Below are positions 27,456 to 35,416 of a DNA stretch of 64,000 nucleotides, piece after piece. The DNA is from Sphingobium boeckii. GTDB lineage: Bacteria > Pseudomonadota > Alphaproteobacteria > Sphingomonadales > Sphingomonadaceae. A program made the position numbers and the translations under genes. Location of the stretch: assembly GCF_014199215.1 (NCBI RefSeq), contig NZ_JACIJC010000002.1:434001-498000 (forward strand), given 5' to 3'. How positions within the stretch are numbered: the stretch's first letter is position 1; each line of letters begins with the position of its first letter. The notes beneath the pieces were generated by a model. The model had not been told where the DNA came from. It made no database searches and saw nothing but the letters and a program-made list of their open reading frames with translations.

Positions 27456-28532
27456 CTACATCGGAAGCGCGGCTTGTGGATCGGTTGCCTGAGGGTCTCC
27501 CTGCGGCACCAGAGTGGACAGGGTAACGCCGAGCAACCGGATGCCGGGAACGATGCCGGGCAGGTGCCGGATCAGGGTCCGCGCTGTCTCTGCGATCACA
27601 TCCGCATCGCAGGTCGCAGCCGACGCTGTGCGCGATCGCGTGATCTGGGTGAAATCGGCATAGCGCACCTTGAGCGTGATCGTGCGCCCCGCCACGCCCG
27701 CCGAAACTACCCGACGCATCAGGCCTGGCATGATATCGTCAAGCGCGGCGAGAACCGCTTCCTCATTCATCAGGTTTTCAAAAAAAGTCGTCTCCGAACC
27801 CACTGATTTATGCGGACGGTTCGGCGTGACGGCGCGATGATCGATCCCGCGAGCGGCGCGGTGGAAATAGGCACCGCTGCTGCCGAAATGCCGGGCGAGA
27901 AACTCAGGGCTGAGTTCGCGCAAATCGGCACCGGTGTGGATACCCAGCGTCTCCATCCGGGCTGCCGTTACCGGCCCCACACCGTGAAAGCGCCGAACGG
28001 GCAGGGTCGCCACGAACGCCGGCCCCTTTGCCGGCGGGATCACGCACAATCCATCCGGCTTGTTCTGATCCGACGCCAGCTTGGCGACGAATTTGTTATA
28101 GGAAACGCCCGCCGACGCCGTGAGCGCGGTTTCAGCGAAAATTCGGGCGCGGATCTGCTCGGCGATCGCCGTCGCCGATCCCAGTCCCAGTCGATCTTCG
28201 GTCACGTCCAGATACGCTTCGTCGAGCGAGAGCGGTTCGACCAGATCGGCATAGTCCGCAAAGATGGCGCGGATCTTCTGAGACACCGCGCGATAGGCAT
28301 CGAACCGGGGCTTTACGAAAACGAGATCGGGGCAGCGCCGGATCGCCGTAACGGACGGCATCGCCGATTTGACGCCGAAAGCGCGCGCCTCATAGCTCGC
28401 GGCCGCCACCACACCGCGGCCGCCCGCGCCGCCAACGGCCACCGGCCTGCCGCGCAAAGCCGGATTGTCCCGCTGCTCCACCGACGCATAAAAGGCGTCC
28501 ATATCGATGTGAATGATCTTACGCTCAGGCAC
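27456..28532 (-). CDS. dinB: DNA polymerase IV (Y-family)
   Basis: A 358-residue translesion DNA polymerase. Catalytic carboxylates are visible: Asp10 in IIHIDMDAFY and Asp104/Glu105 in LSLDEAYLDV. The little-finger region has TTFFENL, and the HhH-like segment RRFHGVGPVTAARMETLGI is typical. It bypasses damaged bases and can also extend mismatched ends. Length is normal for the family. No beta-clamp motif is obvious at the C-terminus beyond LGVTLSTL. It is divergent from a HerA-like ATPase gene, whose frame can be extended back over the first bases of dinB. Confidence 0.96.
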   Translation of the reverse strand: MPERKIIHIDMDAFYASVEQRDNPALRGRPVAVGGAGGRGVVAAASYEARAFGVKSAMPSVTAIRRCPDLVFVKPRFDAYRAVSQKIRAIFADYADLVEPLSLDEAYLDVTEDRLGLGSATAIAEQIRARIFAETALTASAGVSYNKFVAKLASDQNKPDGLCVIPPAKGPAFVATLPVRRFHGVGPVTAARMETLGIHTGADLRELSPEFLARHFGSSGAYFHRAARGIDHRAVTPNRPHKSVGSETTFFENLMNEEAVLAALDDIMPGLMRRVVSAGVAGRTITLKVRYADFTQITRSRTASAATCDADVIAETARTLIRHLPGIVPGIRLLGVTLSTLVPQGDPQATDPQAALPM

Positions 28533-28656
28533 CGCCCCCTTCTATCCGCCCGATGCCATATGGAAAAAGCGCGACGCGCATCGCCTGGCCGACGATAAAC
28601 GCTTGCCCGCCCCCCTCGCCCTCGGCCAAAGGCACAGGGTGAGTGTAACCGTGGAC

Positions 28657-30108
28657 ATGGGGAATGACGGGGCCGGGAAATCGGTGCCGATCGACGTCGA
28701 GGAGCTTCTCGCGACGCGCCTCCTTGTCCAGGGCAATTCGGGATCGGGAAAATCGCATCTGCTGCGCCGGCTGCTCGAGGGCAGTGCCGGGCTGGTCCAG
28801 CAGATCGTCATCGATCCGGAGGGCGATTTCGTGACGCTCGCCGGTCCGTTCGGCCATGTCGTGATCGAGGCGTCAGAGCATAGCGAGCGCGAGATTGCCC
28901 GTTTCGCGTCGCGCATCCGGGAGCATCGCGCCTCGGTCGTGCTCAGTCTCGAAGGGTTGGATGCCGAAGCGCAGATGCGCTGCGCCGCCGGCTTTCTCTC
29001 CGCCCTGTTCGATGCGCCGCGCGAACATTGGTATCCAGCGCTCGTCGTGGTCGATGAAGCCCAGCTCTTCGCGCCGGCCGCCGCGGGTGATGTTTCGGAC
29101 GAAATCCGCCGCGCTTCGCTTTCGGCCATGACCAATTTGATGTGCCGCGGCCGCAAGCGCGGCCTGGCCGGAATCATCGCCACACAGAGGCTGGCCAAGC
29201 TCGCCAAGAATGTGGCGGCGGAAGCCTCCAACTTCCTGATGGGGCGCACGTTTCTCGATATCGACATGGCGCGCGCCGCCGATCTTCTGGGAATGGAACG
29301 ACGGCAGGCCGAACAGATCCGCGATCTCCAGCGCGGTGCTTTTCTGGCGCTTGGCCCCGCCATTTCGCGACGTCCCGTCTCGGTGCGCATCGGCCCTGTG
29401 CAGACCAGTGGGCGCAACCCCAATGTCAGCCTGTTGCCGCTGCCCGGCGCGGATGCGGGGATGCGCGATCGGCTGCTTGCCCCCGTGGCGCATGATCCAC
29501 CCCCGCCACCGCCGCCGCCAGCAGCACCCAGAATTGGGTCGGAAGATATTTTGCGCGGGATCGCGCGGCCCATCCTCAATCCGCAACGCGCCGAAGAGCC
29601 TGCGCCCATCGACATGGAGGCGTTCGAGGATGCCGCCGCGGATGCGCTGGCCGAGCTCGTCGCCGATCCCGAAACCGCCTATCGCGCCGCACCCGTGTTG
29701 TTCCAGGATTTCCAGATGCGCTGCCGGATGCGCGGCCATCCCCGCCCCCCGGTCGATCTCGCCGATTTCGCGCGCCGCCTGGCCATCGCCCGTGCCGGGA
29801 TCGATCCGCGCCTGTCCGAACATTGGCAGGATGCGCTCGATCTCGCCGCAGAACTGCCGGAGGATATGCTGGCACCCTTCCTGCTGCTCGCGCGCGCCGC
29901 GCGAGAAGCCGCGCCCTGCCCCGCCGATTCCACGCTCGCGCTGGTGTACGGCACACGGTCTCCCGGCCGGGTAAAGCGACTGCTCGCCTTTATCGAGACA
30001 CGCGGGCTGATCGCTTCGCGCATCGATCTGTCGGGCAAGCGCTCGATCGCGCTCCCCCGCCTCGGCTGGACCACAGCGCCCGCAGACGCCGATCAGGAAG
30101 CGGCCTGA
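28657..30108 (+). CDS. HerA-like / DUF87 ATP-binding protein
   Basis: A 483-residue P-loop ATPase of the HerA/FtsK-like (DUF87) group. Walker A is GNSGSGKS, followed by IDPEGDFVTLAG and Walker B ALVVVDEAQLF; a sensor-like FLMGRTF follows. The last 180 residues are a separate helical domain after a run of about ten prolines. HerA-type enzymes translocate on DNA in repair or in anti-phage systems. The frame is open upstream to 28513 and the start is uncertain; the ATG at 28657 is chosen because family similarity begins just after it. The next gene starts within the stop codon (TGATG), so the two act together. Confidence 0.85.
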   Translation: MGNDGAGKSVPIDVEELLATRLLVQGNSGSGKSHLLRRLLEGSAGLVQQIVIDPEGDFVTLAGPFGHVVIEASEHSEREIARFASRIREHRASVVLSLEGLDAEAQMRCAAGFLSALFDAPREHWYPALVVVDEAQLFAPAAAGDVSDEIRRASLSAMTNLMCRGRKRGLAGIIATQRLAKLAKNVAAEASNFLMGRTFLDIDMARAADLLGMERRQAEQIRDLQRGAFLALGPAISRRPVSVRIGPVQTSGRNPNVSLLPLPGADAGMRDRLLAPVAHDPPPPPPPPAAPRIGSEDILRGIARPILNPQRAEEPAPIDMEAFEDAAADALAELVADPETAYRAAPVLFQDFQMRCRMRGHPRPPVDLADFARRLAIARAGIDPRLSEHWQDALDLAAELPEDMLAPFLLLARAAREAAPCPADSTLALVYGTRSPGRVKRLLAFIETRGLIASRIDLSGKRSIALPRLGWTTAPADADQEAA

Positions 30109-30368
30109 TGGATCTCGATGGCCTGCTCGCTCATTATTTCGGCAGTGATGATCTCGAGGCGCTCGATGAAGCCGCGATCGCGCGCGGCCATGAAGCGCTG
30201 TCGATCGATTTCGGCGTCGAACGCGATCCCGGTCGTCGTTTCGCCTTATGGTCGCTGATGCACATGCTCGGTGAAGCGCCCGATCCCGATGCCGCCTTCA
30301 AGGGCCGTGCGGACAGGGAAGCGGCGTGGAATTTGATCCGGCTTACCGGACGGGTGGAGCGCGGCTAG
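30108..30368 (+). CDS. Small hypothetical protein coupled to the HerA-like ATPase
   Basis: An 86-residue acidic, helical protein. Its ATG overlaps the stop codon of the HerA-like gene by one base (TGATG), the usual arrangement for translational coupling, so it is likely a partner of that ATPase. I recognise no family; it has LDGLLAHYFG at the start and RFALWSLMHMLGEAPDPD in the middle. Its 3' end overlaps the convergent cytochrome gene by 4 bases. Confidence 0.6.
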   Translation: MDLDGLLAHYFGSDDLEALDEAAIARGHEALSIDFGVERDPGRRFALWSLMHMLGEAPDPDAAFKGRADREAAWNLIRLTGRVERG

Positions 30369-30673
30369 CCGTAAGTCTTTGCCAGATAGAGGGAGATCGC
30401 ATCCGCATCCCCGGGCTCGATCGGCGCGCCATAGATTTTGACCATCTTGCCCACCGCATCCTTCCAGAATTGCGGCCCCTTGCCGCGCGGCTGGGTCTGG
30501 ACATAATCCAGCGAATGACACGCCCCGCACTGCGCCTGCGTCAGCTCGCCGCCCGCACCGGTCGGCAGGATGATCTCCTTTTCCGGCGGGAGGGCGTAGG
30601 TCACCGGCCGGGCGGCGGCCGCCCCGATCAAGACGAGACCGGCACCGGCCAACAGCATCGCGCGCCGCATCAT
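30365..30673 (-). CDS. Small c-type cytochrome, SorB-like
   Basis: A 102-residue periplasmic monohaem cytochrome. A signal peptide (to about ALPPE) precedes the single haem-binding motif CGACH (Cys49, Cys52, His53); Met77 in AVGKMVKIYG is a candidate axial ligand. Its start ATGATG overlaps the stop of the sulfite-oxidase-like gene. That pairing mirrors SorA and SorB, where the cytochrome takes electrons from the molybdenum subunit. It should pass them on to cytochrome c or an oxidase. Confidence 0.85.
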   Translation of the reverse strand: MMRRAMLLAGAGLVLIGAAAARPVTYALPPEKEIILPTGAGGELTQAQCGACHSLDYVQTQPRGKGPQFWKDAVGKMVKIYGAPIEPGDADAISLYLAKTYG

Positions 30674-31908
30674 GCGGCCCTCAGCGTGATGGCTTCGACC
30701 ACATTGCGCATGTAGCCTGGCGGATTCCACCGCGGTTCTTGCGGCTGGGTCTCACCCCCGCGGCCCACCGCGCGGACCTTCAGCCTGTGATCACCCTTGC
30801 CCAGCGTCAGCGGAACGCGCCATTCCCGAAAGGAATAGCGCCCCAGATCCTCACCCAGCGCCGCCGGCTGCCAGCTTCGTCCATCATCCCCCGAAACCAG
30901 CACCTGAGCGATCCCGGTGCCGCCATCGAAGGCGATCCCCTTGATCTCGGTGGCCGTCCCCGCGTTCACCACTGCGCCATCAATATGGCTCGTCACGAAA
31001 GAACGGATATTCAGCCGCCCGATCGGTCGGGTCTTGTCCGGCTTGGTGCCCGGCGCGACGCAAGCGCAGTCATTGTCGGGAATGCGATACGCGGTCTTCA
31101 TCCAATAGCCGTCATACTCCGCATCGGTCACCATGATGTCGCTCAGATGCTTCACCCAATAGGTGCCATAATGGCCCGGCACGATCAGCCGCAGCGGATA
31201 GCCGTTCAGAAAGGGCAGATCCTCGCCGTTCATGCCCCAGGCCAGCATCACTTCGCCATCAAGGGCATGATCCGCATCCAGCGCCTTCACGAAATCGGGG
31301 ATGCCCGGCGATGGCGGGTTATCAAGCCCGTTGAACGTGACCTGCTTTGCACCGCCGCGCACGCCCGCGCGCTCGAGCACGGCTTTCAGCGGCACGCCCT
31401 GCCAGCGAGCATTGCCCATCGCGCCATTGGCAAGCTGCCCGCCGCCCACGCGCGGATCGGAAAAACCGCGGCTGTTGCCCGAGCATTGATTGACTGCGAC
31501 GATCTCCGTCGGGGCAAAATCCGTCTTCAATTGCGCCAGAGACAGCGATAGCGGGATCTTCACATGCCCGCCGACGGCCAATCGATAAGCGGCTGGATCG
31601 ATGCTCAAGGGAATATCCGCCATGTGATAGCGCACGAAGAAGGCGTCGTTCGGCGTGATCGCGCCTTCGCCGAAAACCGAAAAGGGCGTTTCCAATTGCG
31701 GTGGCCGCACAGTCAGGCCGATCATCGGACGCTTTTGGGGATAAGTGACCAGCGGACGTTCGCCATTGGCGAAGGGCAATGTGACCCTGTCCGCCAGGCC
31801 AGCGGCTTTTCCGGCCTCCTCCTCGGCCTGCCGCCGCCCGCAGCCGGCGAGCATCGTCGCGCTGATGCCTGCCAATATCTGCCGCCTGTCGATCACACCG
31901 GTCTCCAT
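30670..31908 (-). CDS. SorA-like sulfite dehydrogenase, molybdopterin subunit
   Basis: A 412-residue molybdopterin oxidoreductase of the sulfite-oxidase family. The conserved molybdenum-ligand cysteine is Cys142 in NQCSGNSRG, followed by the family's GNARWQGVPLKAVLERAGV and HYGTYWVKHL segments; a C-terminal dimerisation domain follows. The N-terminus (METGVIDRRQILAGISATMLAGCG) has both a twin-arginine pair, suggesting Tat export, and a lipobox-like LAGC, so it may be an anchored lipoprotein. The frame continues 23 codons upstream, but this start puts the export signal at the N-terminus. It oxidises sulfite to sulfate with the cytochrome encoded next to it. Confidence 0.88.
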   Translation of the reverse strand: METGVIDRRQILAGISATMLAGCGRRQAEEEAGKAAGLADRVTLPFANGERPLVTYPQKRPMIGLTVRPPQLETPFSVFGEGAITPNDAFFVRYHMADIPLSIDPAAYRLAVGGHVKIPLSLSLAQLKTDFAPTEIVAVNQCSGNSRGFSDPRVGGGQLANGAMGNARWQGVPLKAVLERAGVRGGAKQVTFNGLDNPPSPGIPDFVKALDADHALDGEVMLAWGMNGEDLPFLNGYPLRLIVPGHYGTYWVKHLSDIMVTDAEYDGYWMKTAYRIPDNDCACVAPGTKPDKTRPIGRLNIRSFVTSHIDGAVVNAGTATEIKGIAFDGGTGIAQVLVSGDDGRSWQPAALGEDLGRYSFREWRVPLTLGKGDHRLKVRAVGRGGETQPQEPRWNPPGYMRNVVEAITLRAA

Positions 31909-32359
31909 TCCTATCGCGCGATGATAAGCGCCCCGCGCGCAAAGGAAAACCGGCATGACGTGCATGGCTTCATGCACGGCGCGTCAGCCTCTGAATTTTG
32001 CCAATGTATCGGAAGGTCGACCCCCGCAAGTAAGGTGGGAAGCAATGCGGGTCGCGTCTACACTGCCCCCACCCGGCTTGCGGAAAGCCTGACCCCCTAT
32101 AGCGCAACATCCGGACGGTTCATTGGATGGATTCGACATTGACACCGGTTTCCAGGTAAATTCTTGTCATAAAATTCCGATTTGTATCCTTTGGGGGACA
32201 GTGGCCGGACATGGAAAAGCCGCCCTGCGTCCAGAAAACCTTCGCGAGTCGAATCGAATGCACGGCTTGCCGGACAGATCCGTTTACGACGGGTGCCGCC
32301 TTGCCGTACCGTCACGCCGACCGGTCTGGACAGCCCATCGGCTTGCGGTATGAAAGATC
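31909..32359. other. Intergenic region, sulfite dehydrogenase to nitronate monooxygenase
   Basis: About 450 bases between divergent genes. It contains a short hairpin with a CCCGCA/TGCGGG stem near 32026-32054, but nothing that matches a known riboswitch. Short frames here lack recognisable products. Confidence 0.4.
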
Positions 32360-33334
32360 ATGACCATACCATCCCCGCTCTTCGATCGCCTCCGCCTGCC
32401 GGTTATCGGCTCGCCGCTTTTCATCGTTTCCGGTCCGGAACTGGTGATCGCGCAGTGCAAGGCGGGCATCGTCGGCTCCTTTCCCGCACTGAACGCGCGG
32501 CCGCAGACGCTGCTGGATGAATGGCTGCACCGCATCACCGAAGAACTGGCCGCGTGGAATCGCGATCATCCCGATCGCCCCGCCGCGCCCTTCGCGGTTA
32601 ATCAGATCGTCCACAAATCCAATGACCGGCTCGAGGCCGATCTCGCCACCTGCGCCAAATGGCAGGTGCCGATCGTGATCACCTCGCTTGGCGCGCGCGC
32701 GGATCTGAATGCGGCGGTGCACGGATGGGGCGGCATCACGCTGCACGATGTCGTCACCGACAGATTTGCACGCAAGGCGATCGAGAAGGGCGCGGATGGT
32801 TTGATCCCCGTGGCCGCGGGCGCAGGCGGACACGCCGGCGTAACATCGCCCTTCGCGCTGATGCAGGAAATCCGCGCCTGGTTCGATGGCCCGGTCGCGC
32901 TGTCGGGCAGCATCGCGCATGGTCGCTCGATCTTGGCGGCGCAGGCGCTCGGCGCTGATTTTGCCTATATCGGCTCGGCCTTTATCGCGACGGAAGAAGC
33001 CAATGCGGACGCCGCTTATAAGCAGGGCATCGTCGACGGGCAGGCCGCCGATATCGTCTATTCCAGCCTGTTCACCGGCGTGCATGGCAATTATCTGCGC
33101 GGCTCGATCGAAGCCTCGGGTCTCGATCCCGACAATTTGCCCGAGGGCGATTACAAGACGATGAACTTTGGATCGGGCGACAACCAGTCCAAAAAGGCAT
33201 GGCGCGATATCTGGGGATCGGGTCAGGGCATTGGCGCGGTGACCAAGGTGGAGAGCGTCGCGGACCGCGTGGACCGGCTGGAAGCCGAATATCGTGCCGC
33301 GAAGGCGGCGCTGGATGCGGCCTATCGCGGCTGA
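32360..33334 (+). CDS. Nitronate monooxygenase family flavoprotein
   Basis: A 324-residue FMN TIM-barrel enzyme of the 2-nitropropane dioxygenase/nitronate monooxygenase family. It starts with RLRLPVIGSPLFIVSGPELV, and has FAVNQIVHKSNDRL, the flavin phosphate-binding VAAGAGGHAGV and the SGSIAHGRSILAAQALGADFAYIGSAFIAT region. It oxidises alkyl nitronates to carbonyls, a detoxification role. The C-terminus ends in a helical RVDRLEAEYRAAKAALDAAY. It is a single gene. Confidence 0.93.
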   Translation: MTIPSPLFDRLRLPVIGSPLFIVSGPELVIAQCKAGIVGSFPALNARPQTLLDEWLHRITEELAAWNRDHPDRPAAPFAVNQIVHKSNDRLEADLATCAKWQVPIVITSLGARADLNAAVHGWGGITLHDVVTDRFARKAIEKGADGLIPVAAGAGGHAGVTSPFALMQEIRAWFDGPVALSGSIAHGRSILAAQALGADFAYIGSAFIATEEANADAAYKQGIVDGQAADIVYSSLFTGVHGNYLRGSIEASGLDPDNLPEGDYKTMNFGSGDNQSKKAWRDIWGSGQGIGAVTKVESVADRVDRLEAEYRAAKAALDAAYRG

Positions 33335-33353
33335 TCTCGCGTTTCGACAGACT

Positions 33354-33815
33354 TTAGAAAGAAGCCTGAAGCCGTTTCAGCAGCGTGTTGGCAGGGCTAC
33401 CCGCCTCCATCTCCGCATCCAGACCGGTGTCGATCCGTTTCACCCGCGCATAAAGCTCTATGCTCGATTCGATCATCGACTGCGCATCCGCGGGCAATTG
33501 CGCCACCAGTACCATATCGCTTTCCGCGGCATGACCCAGCCGCCGCGAATTATGCAGCCCTTGGCTCTCGCTTAGTTCACCCGCCTCCACTGCGCGGCGC
33601 GTGAGCAGCCAGGCGATGACGTGCATCAGCCGCGTGGTCACTTTCAGCGACTCGCACGAAAAGCCGACGCGCAGCATCGGAGCGAGCGTATCGCGATCGT
33701 CGCGGCCATGCTCATCGAAATAGGCGCGTGCCTCGTCCGCCAAAAGCATCGCTTCGGTGTAAAGCGCGCTCACCAGCCGTGGCGTCAAACCGATCTTCTT
33801 TGTCCCCGAATCCAT
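33354..33815 (-). CDS. DUF1465 family protein, RcdA-like
   Basis: A 153-residue all-helical cytoplasmic protein of the DUF1465 family. The family includes RcdA of Caulobacter, an adaptor that helps deliver the cell-cycle regulator CtrA to the ClpXP protease. Matching segments are LVSALYTEAMLLADEARAYFD, FSCESLKVTTRLMHVIAWLL and ESMVLVAQLPADA-like stretches. ATG at 33815 is preferred over a TTG six codons upstream. Function in this organism is inferred from family only. Confidence 0.85.
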   Translation of the reverse strand: MDSGTKKIGLTPRLVSALYTEAMLLADEARAYFDEHGRDDRDTLAPMLRVGFSCESLKVTTRLMHVIAWLLTRRAVEAGELSESQGLHNSRRLGHAAESDMVLVAQLPADAQSMIESSIELYARVKRIDTGLDAEMEAGSPANTLLKRLQASF

Positions 33816-33915
33816 CGTGCGATCATGCCACAACTGACCGCCGCGAAAAACAGCGAACGCGCGGATCGTTACGCTTTGTGCGCACGCGCTGTCCCGAACT
33901 GGGGCGCGTCGCCGA

Positions 33916-34113
33916 TCAGGCGATGATGTCGGGGATCAGCCGTGTTTCCAGGATCGAAATATCGTCGCGCAACCGCAACTTGCGCTTCTTCAATCGCGCC
34001 ATCTGAAGCTGGTCAAGCACGGGTTTTTCCGCGAGCGACGCGATGGCATCATCCAGATCGCGATGCTCGATCCGCATCGCTTCCAATTGTGCCCTGATCT
34101 CGTCATTGCCCAT
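33916..34113 (-). CDS. YdcH/DUF465 family small protein
   Basis: A 65-residue coiled-coil protein, with the family tail KPVLDQLQMARLKKRKLRLRDDI followed by a short acidic end. DUF465 proteins are common and of unknown role. A second member lies about 180 bases away on the other strand. Confidence 0.85.
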   Translation of the reverse strand: MGNDEIRAQLEAMRIEHRDLDDAIASLAEKPVLDQLQMARLKKRKLRLRDDISILETRLIPDIIA

Positions 34114-34296
34114 GCGGCTGTCGCTCCCTTGGCATCGCGATAGAATGCCCCCCGCCCGCGCTCAAGCGCCATCGTCCAGCGAGTGGTCGCATCTGGCACG
34201 GCGGTTCGCCGATTTGGCCCGAATCACATGAAGACAAATGCTCCGGTTCATGCTTCAATCCCCTTGTCGATATATCCGCCAGAAGGAGACTAAAGG

Positions 34297-34452
34297 ATGG
34301 AACAGGCACATTTCTCGGCTTTGGAAGCCAAGCATTCCACGCTCGAACACCGCATTGCCGAAGAGAGTCGCCGCCCCATCCCTGATACCGTCACACTGGC
34401 GCATCTCAAAAAGCGCAAACTCAGGATCAAGGAAGAGCTGAGCGAAATCTAG
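34297..34452 (+). CDS. Second YdcH/DUF465-like small protein
   Basis: A 51-residue protein with the sequence MEQAHFSALEAKH... ending LAHLKKRKLRIKEELSEI, the same TLxxLKKRKLRxKEE signature as the neighbour at 33916. A strong AAGGAG sits 8 bases before the ATG. Divergent from its paralogue; together they look like a local duplication. Confidence 0.85.
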   Translation: MEQAHFSALEAKHSTLEHRIAEESRRPIPDTVTLAHLKKRKLRIKEELSEI

Positions 34453-34512
34453 CTTTGCTGCTTCGGTTCAGGGTGGCGGCGTCCGCGCCGCGCCCTGGGC
34501 ACCCGCGTCGGC

Positions 34513-34980
34513 TTATTCGTCGCGCGACACCTTTTCCTGCTTTTCGTGGCGCTCCTGCGCCTCGACAGTCATTGTCGCAATCGGGCGCGCTTCCAGTCGT
34601 GCGAGCGAAATGGGTTCGCCCGTGACTTCGCAATAGCCATATTCGCCCTCGGCGATGCGGCGAATCGCAGCGTCGATTTTCGAGATCAGCTTGCGCTGGC
34701 GATCGCGGGTGCGCAGTTCGATCGACCAGTCGGTTTCGCTCGAAGCGCGATCGGTCACATCCGGTTCGCGCAGCGAATCATTTTGAAGCTGGTTCAGCGT
34801 ATCGCGTGATTCCTTCAGGATGCTGTCTTTCCAGGCGTTCAGCTTGGCGCGAAAATAGGCAACCTGTCGGTCGTTCATAAAGGGTTCGTCCGGCGAGGGC
34901 CGGTAATCCGTATCGGTCAGGACGGGCGGACGAAGAAGGGGATCGTCTCCCGGTTCGCCTGCGCTCAATGCCGTCGCCAT
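34513..34980 (-). CDS. dksA: DksA family RNA polymerase-binding regulator
   Basis: A 155-residue DksA-like protein. It has a coiled-coil with the conserved tip region (LREPDVTDRASSETDWSIELRTRDRQRKLI) and a C-terminal finger region GYCEVTGEPISLARLEARP. Only one of the four zinc cysteines remains, a form also known from other alphaproteobacterial DksA proteins, so zinc binding is unlikely. It should modulate transcription during the stringent response with ppGpp. GGAGA precedes the start by 6 bases. Confidence 0.92.
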   Translation of the reverse strand: MATALSAGEPGDDPLLRPPVLTDTDYRPSPDEPFMNDRQVAYFRAKLNAWKDSILKESRDTLNQLQNDSLREPDVTDRASSETDWSIELRTRDRQRKLISKIDAAIRRIAEGEYGYCEVTGEPISLARLEARPIATMTVEAQERHEKQEKVSRDE

Positions 34981-35416
34981 CGTCAGTCTCCGTCACATCA
35001 CGTCGTCGCCCGGCTTTTACCAGTTGCAACATCCCTACCTCGGCGCGCCTATAGCCATGCCCCCAAGGCCACACAAGCCGGCGAATCGCGCGGCCACCGT
35101 CAAAGCCCCGAGAAACGCGTTCAGCCACAGTGCCTTGGCCACGCCGCTTAAGCGGCTTGATGTTACGCCTTGATGAATCGGATGGTGAAACATCCGTCGC
35201 CCGCGTGCCGCCAGTCGGGCGATCGCTTCGTAACGGCACATTAACCAGATCTCTTCGCAATTAGGCGGCGACTTTCGCCTCTGCAGCGCCAAAAAGAGGG
35301 TTAATGATCTGTTACCCCCCTCGAAAAGATGGCCAGTGGAGACATCGGTCCGGTCGTACCCATGGGTCAGCACCCGATGGAGCAACGACCGGCCAGACAC
35401 GAACGAGAGTGGCGCG
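34981..35416. other. Intergenic region upstream of dksA and the Ser/Gly-rich gene
   Basis: About 430 bases between divergent genes. It includes a perfect palindrome GCCGCTTAAGCGGC at 35143-35156 and scattered TTAA sequences. A possible small membrane protein frame on the minus strand is listed separately with low confidence. Confidence 0.4.
35035..35241 (-). CDS. Possible small membrane protein
   Basis: A 68-codon frame starting MCRYEAIARLA, with an amphipathic N-terminal part and a hydrophobic Ala/Gly/Leu segment (ALWLNAFLGALTVAARF). It has only a weak GAAGAGA upstream of the start. It overlaps no other gene, but I recognise no family. Treat as a candidate only. Confidence 0.25.
   Translation of the reverse strand: MCRYEAIARLAARGRRMFHHPIHQGVTSSRLSGVAKALWLNAFLGALTVAARFAGLCGLGGMAIGAPR

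Noticed and set aside
31980-32120. Riboswitch in the gap before the nitronate monooxygenase gene
   Set aside because: There is a GC-rich hairpin, but no segment matched the cobalamin, glycine, SAM or molybdenum-cofactor consensus I could compare by eye.
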